Source: Nocardia miyunensis NBRC 108239
GTDB lineage: Bacteria; Actinomycetota; Actinomycetes; Mycobacteriales; Mycobacteriaceae
Direction of reading: 5' to 3'
Assembly: GCF_001613065.1 (NCBI RefSeq)
Contig: NZ_BDBQ01000046.1
Coordinates: forward strand, 19,110-83,109
DNA: 64,000 nucleotides
Under the pieces are notes generated by a model. That model saw only the letters and a program-made list of their open reading frames with translations. It did not search any database and was not told the DNA's origin. The translations under genes were made by a program, and so were the position numbers. Below, piece after piece: positions 60,961-64,000 of the stretch; the stretch's first letter is position 1; each line of letters begins with the position of its first letter.

Positions 60961-61269
60961 ATGCCCCGCCGTAAACCGAGCCCCAGGAGATCGTCGGCGC
61001 GGTCCCAGAGGGACCCGCGTCCGATCGGTGATGTCTTCGGACGCACCGAGAACGGCCCCGGCGGCTCGGAAACCTTTGTGGTGCGCACGATTCCGGGTTC
61101 CCGGGCGGTGAAGACCTACCGCTGCCCCGGCTGCGATCACGAAATTGCCCCTGGCACAGCACATATCGTCGCCTGGGCCGTCGCAGGCGGCGAAGACGAC
61201 CGCCGCCACTGGCACACCGGCTGCTGGCGAGGCCGCCACACCAGAACCATCACACGCCGCTGGGGCTAG
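60961..61269 (+). CDS. Small zinc-ribbon protein (actinobacterial ATP/GTP-binding-like family)
   Basis: The 102-residue basic protein starts MPRRKPSPRRSSARSQRD (disordered, Arg-rich). A compact domain follows with TYRCPGCDHEIAPGTAHIVAWAV and DDRRHWHTGCWRGR, giving three Cys and His residues suited to zinc. It is conserved next to nucS in actinobacteria, where databases call it ATP/GTP-binding without visible P-loop. Nucleic-acid binding is plausible. It converges with nucS across a dispersed repeat. Confidence 0.75.
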   Translation: MPRRKPSPRRSSARSQRDPRPIGDVFGRTENGPGGSETFVVRTIPGSRAVKTYRCPGCDHEIAPGTAHIVAWAVAGGEDDRRHWHTGCWRGRHTRTITRRWG

Positions 61270-61292
61270 GCTCCGCTCCCCGCCTCTCCGGG

Positions 61293-61415
61293 ACTTCAGC
61301 GTGTCGTTGGGCGCGACGAGACTTGTGGCGTCGGGCCGACAGTCAGGCAACTGGTTACGTTTTGGGCGTATCCGGGGAGTTACCCATGTCCGTACGAAAT
61401 CTGTTGTTACATAGC
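61293..61415 (+). repeat. Dispersed convergent-gene repeat, copy 2
   Basis: Starts ACTTCAGCGTGTCGTTGGGC and contains TTTTGGGCGTATCCGGGG and GAGTTACCCATGTCC, aligning with copy 1 at 41121-41250. It lies between the convergent zinc-ribbon and nucS genes. Confidence 0.75.
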
Positions 61416-61482
61416 AGGTTCAGGGGGCTTGCGGGTGGTATGTCCGAGATTTATTGAGGTGTAATGGAAATCACTCCGTCTC

Positions 61483-62154
61483 CTAGAAGAGGCGGAACTC
61501 GTCGCTCTCCGTGCCGCGCAGGGCATTGTAATCCAGTGTTACGCAACGGATTCCGCGATCGGTTGCGAGAGTGCGAGCCTGCGGCTTGATCTGCTGGGCC
61601 GCGAAGACGCCGCTGACGGGAGCGAGTAGCGGGTCGCGGTTGAGCAGTTCGAGATAGCGGGTGAGCTGTTCGACTCCGTCGATCTCACCGCGACGCTTGA
61701 TCTCCACCGCGACCGTCGCGCCGTCGGCGTCCCGGCACAGAATGTCCACCGGGCCGATCGCGGTCATGTACTCACGGCGGATCAATGTGTAACCGGCGCC
61801 GAGGGTTTCGATGTGCTCGGCGAGCAACTCCTGCAGATGCGCCTCGACGCCGTCCTTCACCAGACCGGGATCGACACCGAGCTCGTGCGAGGAGTCGTGC
61901 TCGATCTCCTCGACGGTGATGCGCAGTTCCTCACCGGCCTTGTTGGTCACCACCCACAGTTTGGCGGAGTCAGCATCGCGTTCTTCCAACCAGCACGGCG
62001 GGCTCATCCAGTTCAGCGGTTTGTAGGAGCCGCCGTCCGAATGTACGAGTACGGATCCGTCCGCCTTCATCAGTAGCAGACGACGAGCCATCGGGAGATG
62101 AGCGGTGAGCCGACCCACGTAGTCGACCTGACAACGAGCAATCACGAGGCGCAC
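61483..62154 (-). CDS. nucS: Mismatch-specific endonuclease NucS
   Basis: The 223-residue PD-(D/E)xK nuclease performs non-canonical mismatch repair in actinobacteria lacking MutS/MutL. The N-terminal domain begins VRLVIARCQVDYVGRLTAHL. Catalytic residues are D137 (GPVDILC), E151 and K153 (VAVEIKRRG), followed by TRYLELLN. The C-terminus ends DEFRLF, resembling the beta-clamp binding motif of other actinobacterial NucS proteins. GTG 62154 is 7 nt after TAGAGT, so leaderless; the frame runs to 62196 without homology. Syntenic with Rv1321. Confidence 0.95.
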   Translation of the reverse strand: MRLVIARCQVDYVGRLTAHLPMARRLLLMKADGSVLVHSDGGSYKPLNWMSPPCWLEERDADSAKLWVVTNKAGEELRITVEEIEHDSSHELGVDPGLVKDGVEAHLQELLAEHIETLGAGYTLIRREYMTAIGPVDILCRDADGATVAVEIKRRGEIDGVEQLTRYLELLNRDPLLAPVSGVFAAQQIKPQARTLATDRGIRCVTLDYNALRGTESDEFRLF

Positions 62155-62161
62155 CCCAGGC

Positions 62162-62167
62162 ACTCTA
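62162..62167 (-). promoter_or_regulatory. -10 hexamer, leaderless nucS
   Basis: TAGAGT is 7 nt before GTG 62154. Confidence 0.5.
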
Positions 62168-62223
62168 GGCGACCGCCCCGAAGCCCCGATCGGCAAGGGC
62201 CACCTACGATCCCCGGCCGAGGA

Positions 62224-62952
62224 TCAATCCAGCAGAAACGACACCGCCAGGGCCGAGGAGGCCACCAGCGGAACCAGATCGAACCAGCTCATCCGATATT
62301 CCGCATCGCGACCGCGGGCGATCACGAACGTCCCGATCCCCAGACCGATCAGGTAGGAGAGCAGATGGCCGACGCTGGTGAAATCCCTGATGTCGACCAC
62401 CCCCTTGACCGCGATCACCAGCCACACCAGGGCCCATGGGATCCGCCGCGCCTTCGGCACGATGACGATGAGCGACCCGAACAGCGCCATACCGCCGTAA
62501 CTGATACCCACGTCCTCGGAAGCACCGATACTGGCGGGCAGCCAGTGCATTGCGATCCCCACCCACAGACCGACCGCCACCAGCAACGTCGCGCCGATAT
62601 GCCCGGCCAGGAAGGTCCCGACCGCGCGCAGCGCACCGAAACGCAGTTCCACCAGGATCAGCAGGCAGGCCAGCAGCGGGACGTTCGTGATCGTAGCGTC
62701 GGTATCCCCGATGACGAACGCGCTGGACAGCAGGGTCCCCACCCGGCCATGCTCGAGATTCTGCAGATTCGTACTCGTATCGGCGAGAATGCGAGACTGC
62801 ACATCGGGCCGGACCCGCGCGTAGATCACGGCGACCACGATCAGCGCCACCACATATCCGACGGTGAACGGCAGCCAGTGCCGACGCCGCAGAAGCCCGA
62901 CGGCAGAGGTCACCCGTGCTTGCGCCCGGTCGGCCGTCAGGGTTCCAACCAT
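62224..62952 (-). CDS. Rhomboid-like membrane protein A
   Basis: The 242-residue protein has about six membrane segments and is clearly paralogous to the next gene. Shared blocks are HGRVGTLLSSAFVIGDTDA, TFLAGHIGATLLVAVGLW, SEDVGISYGGMALFG and FTSVGHLLSYLIGLGIG. The GISYG with a Ser and the late GH resemble rhomboid catalytic loops, but the GxSG sequence is altered, so protease activity is uncertain. ATG 62952 has GAGGAAG about 6 nt upstream. It is second in a tandem pair, 41 nt apart, upstream end towards the other copy. Confidence 0.75.
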   Translation of the reverse strand: MVGTLTADRAQARVTSAVGLLRRRHWLPFTVGYVVALIVVAVIYARVRPDVQSRILADTSTNLQNLEHGRVGTLLSSAFVIGDTDATITNVPLLACLLILVELRFGALRAVGTFLAGHIGATLLVAVGLWVGIAMHWLPASIGASEDVGISYGGMALFGSLIVIVPKARRIPWALVWLVIAVKGVVDIRDFTSVGHLLSYLIGLGIGTFVIARGRDAEYRMSWFDLVPLVASSALAVSFLLD

Positions 62953-62993
62953 GAGCAACTTCCTCATCTCGAAATCCGGAAGCCGCGCGCTAC

Positions 62994-63728
62994 TCAGCCC
63001 ACGAGAATTGTGTACCCGAGCACGGTCGCGATGGCCAGCAGCACGATCTCGACCCGCTTGAAACGCTCCGGAACCGTCCGCCCGCTGCGGATCAACCACA
63101 AGCCCACCAGCAGGCCGATGGACACGGACAGCAGATGTCCGACGTTGGTGAAGCTGCGGCCCATCGCCACACCGGCGACGGCGACCGCGAGCCAGGTGAT
63201 CGCCCAGGTCGGCCGCCAACGCGACGGCATCAGGACCAGGAACGCGCCGATCAACGCCATCGAGCCGTAGCTGATCCCGACGTCCTCGGCATGCGTGATC
63301 TCCAGCGGCAGCCAGTGCGCCTCAACCGCGACCCAGAGCCCGAACGCGACCAGCAGGGTCGATCCGAGATGTCCGGCCAGGAAGATGCGAATCAGCCGGC
63401 TCGCACCGAACTTGAGCTCGGCCAAGGCCAGCAGACAGATCAGCAGCGGCAGCACCAGCAGCGAGGTGTCGGTGTCGCCGATCAACAGCGCGCTGGAGAA
63501 CAGTGTGCCGATGTGGCCGTGCAGCAGGTTGTACAGATTCGTGCTGGCGTGCAGCATCACCCGAGTCTGCGCGGAGTTGCTCAGTACCGAGACCAGCACG
63601 GTGACCAGGATGAGCAGCGCCCCGTAGCCGTAGGTCGCCGGTAGGAACAGCCGGCGCCAGCGAAAGCGGGACGGCGTTGCCGAAACGGTCGGCGTCGTCT
63701 CCTGGTTGGGTGCGGTCAGCACCACCAT
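62994..63728 (-). CDS. Rhomboid-like membrane protein B
   Basis: The 244-residue paralogue of the neighbour carries HGHIGTLFSSALLIGDTD, IFLAGHLGSTLLVAFGLW, AEDVGISYGSMALIG and FTNVGHLLSVSIGLLVG. Six hydrophobic segments are present. The conserved His, Ser and His positions are shared by both copies, which suggests a functional site. ATG 63728 has AAAGG 7 nt upstream; GTG 63746 is an alternative. Probably cotranscribed with copy A. Actinobacterial rhomboid-like family of unknown role. Confidence 0.75.
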   Translation of the reverse strand: MVVLTAPNQETTPTVSATPSRFRWRRLFLPATYGYGALLILVTVLVSVLSNSAQTRVMLHASTNLYNLLHGHIGTLFSSALLIGDTDTSLLVLPLLICLLALAELKFGASRLIRIFLAGHLGSTLLVAFGLWVAVEAHWLPLEITHAEDVGISYGSMALIGAFLVLMPSRWRPTWAITWLAVAVAGVAMGRSFTNVGHLLSVSIGLLVGLWLIRSGRTVPERFKRVEIVLLAIATVLGYTILVG

Positions 63729-63869
63729 GGGGATCCCTTTCGTCACTGCTCCGGAGGCCGCTCCACCGGCGTACCATCCATCATCCGGATTCAGGCTGCA
63801 CCGCGCCTAGCTGTCGCTTGTGAAGGTGCTGTGAACTCGTCGACGGCCGAGAGCCTGGTTGCCCGCGGT

Positions 63870-63944
63870 TCAGTCGCCCGAGCCACTGGCCAGAGCAGAG
63901 ATCATGGTGCTGATGTAGGTAGCGAGTCCGCTGAGAAGGTCCAT
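63870..63944 (-). CDS. Tiny amphipathic peptide gene
   Basis: A 24-codon frame starting MDLLSGLATYISTMIS and ending ALASGSGD, with GGAAG upstream of the ATG and a TATGAT -10 at 63988-63983. Hydrophobic residues recur every 3-4 positions (L4, L7, I11, M14/I15, L18), giving a strongly amphipathic helix with one Asp at each end. Size and style resemble Corynebacteriales PorA/PorH-type porin peptides or secreted amphipathic peptides. Homology is unproven. Confidence 0.5.
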   Translation of the reverse strand: MDLLSGLATYISTMISALASGSGD

Positions 63945-63982
63945 CTGGGTTGTACTTCCTGTTCGGGAGTGTGACCGGCCGA

Positions 63983-63988
63983 ATCATA
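63983..63988 (-). promoter_or_regulatory. -10 hexamer for the tiny peptide gene
   Basis: TATGAT (5/6 to TATAAT) 38 nt before the peptide ATG. The -35 would lie beyond the window. Confidence 0.45.
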
Positions 63989-64000
63989 CACAAGCCAGGC

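Overview
The window is high-GC actinobacterial DNA, most likely from a mycolate-containing Corynebacteriales genome close to Nocardia. Three things support this: heavy use of GTG and TTG starts; CysO/Mec/CysM, NucS, GlgE and the Rv1339-type phosphodiesterase; and long runs of gene order shared with Mycobacterium tuberculosis. No rRNA, tRNA, CRISPR array, prophage or intact insertion sequence was seen.

Layout. Positions 1-28 kb are an accessory, lineage-variable half. It holds a CoA-ligase/crotonase pair, an amino-acid permease with an RpiR regulator, a DapB-like dehydrogenase/SDR pair under a TetR regulator, a LexA box with a small unknown gene, a YidC paralogue with DUF6412, a depolymerase-type esterase, a methyltransferase/DUF4184 pair, DinB, a VIT1 transporter, a saccharopine-dehydrogenase-like protein with an AraC regulator, an auxiliary tryptophanyl-tRNA synthetase, a YczE-like membrane protein, a pentapeptide-repeat protein, F420/NTF2-type small enzymes, and a PadR regulator beside a flavin monooxygenase and an EmrB-type exporter.

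Positions 27.4-41.1 kb follow the M. tuberculosis block Rv1343c-Rv1329c: lprD-like, DUF3817, rdgB, rph, Rv1339-type hydrolase, rhomboid, cysM, cysO, mec, DUF2017, clpS, pncB, dinG. A pncA and a neutral ceramidase are inserted, murI is missing, and a decayed toxin-antitoxin pair lies behind rdgB. After a DoxX/purine-permease stretch and a tandem pair of SRPBCC-AMP-ligase fusion genes, positions 48-62 kb resume with Rv1328-Rv1321-type content: glgP, glgE, glgB, a CnoX-like thioredoxin, fadA4, methylmalonyl-CoA epimerase, a DivIVA-domain protein, a small zinc-ribbon protein and nucS. The end carries two tandem rhomboid-like membrane proteins and a tiny amphipathic peptide gene.

How the genes work together. 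CysO is the sulfur carrier for CysM, and Mec releases cysteine. PncA and PncB form the nicotinamide salvage branch to NaMN. GlgE and GlgB build alpha-glucan from maltose-1-phosphate, and GlgP degrades it. FadA4 and the epimerase belong to acyl-CoA and methylmalonyl-CoA metabolism. NucS is the non-canonical mismatch repair nuclease.

The strongest non-gene signals are: (1) a tryptophan attenuator in front of trpS, with a 12-codon leader peptide holding tandem Trp codons and four copies of a 9-mer that allow alternative stems; (2) a dispersed repeat present three times, each time between convergent gene ends; (3) a perfect LexA box; and (4) about fifteen genes with a TANNNT hexamer exactly 6-7 nt before the start codon, implying leaderless transcripts. 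One of the twin AMP-ligase fusions has lost the catalytic A10 lysine.
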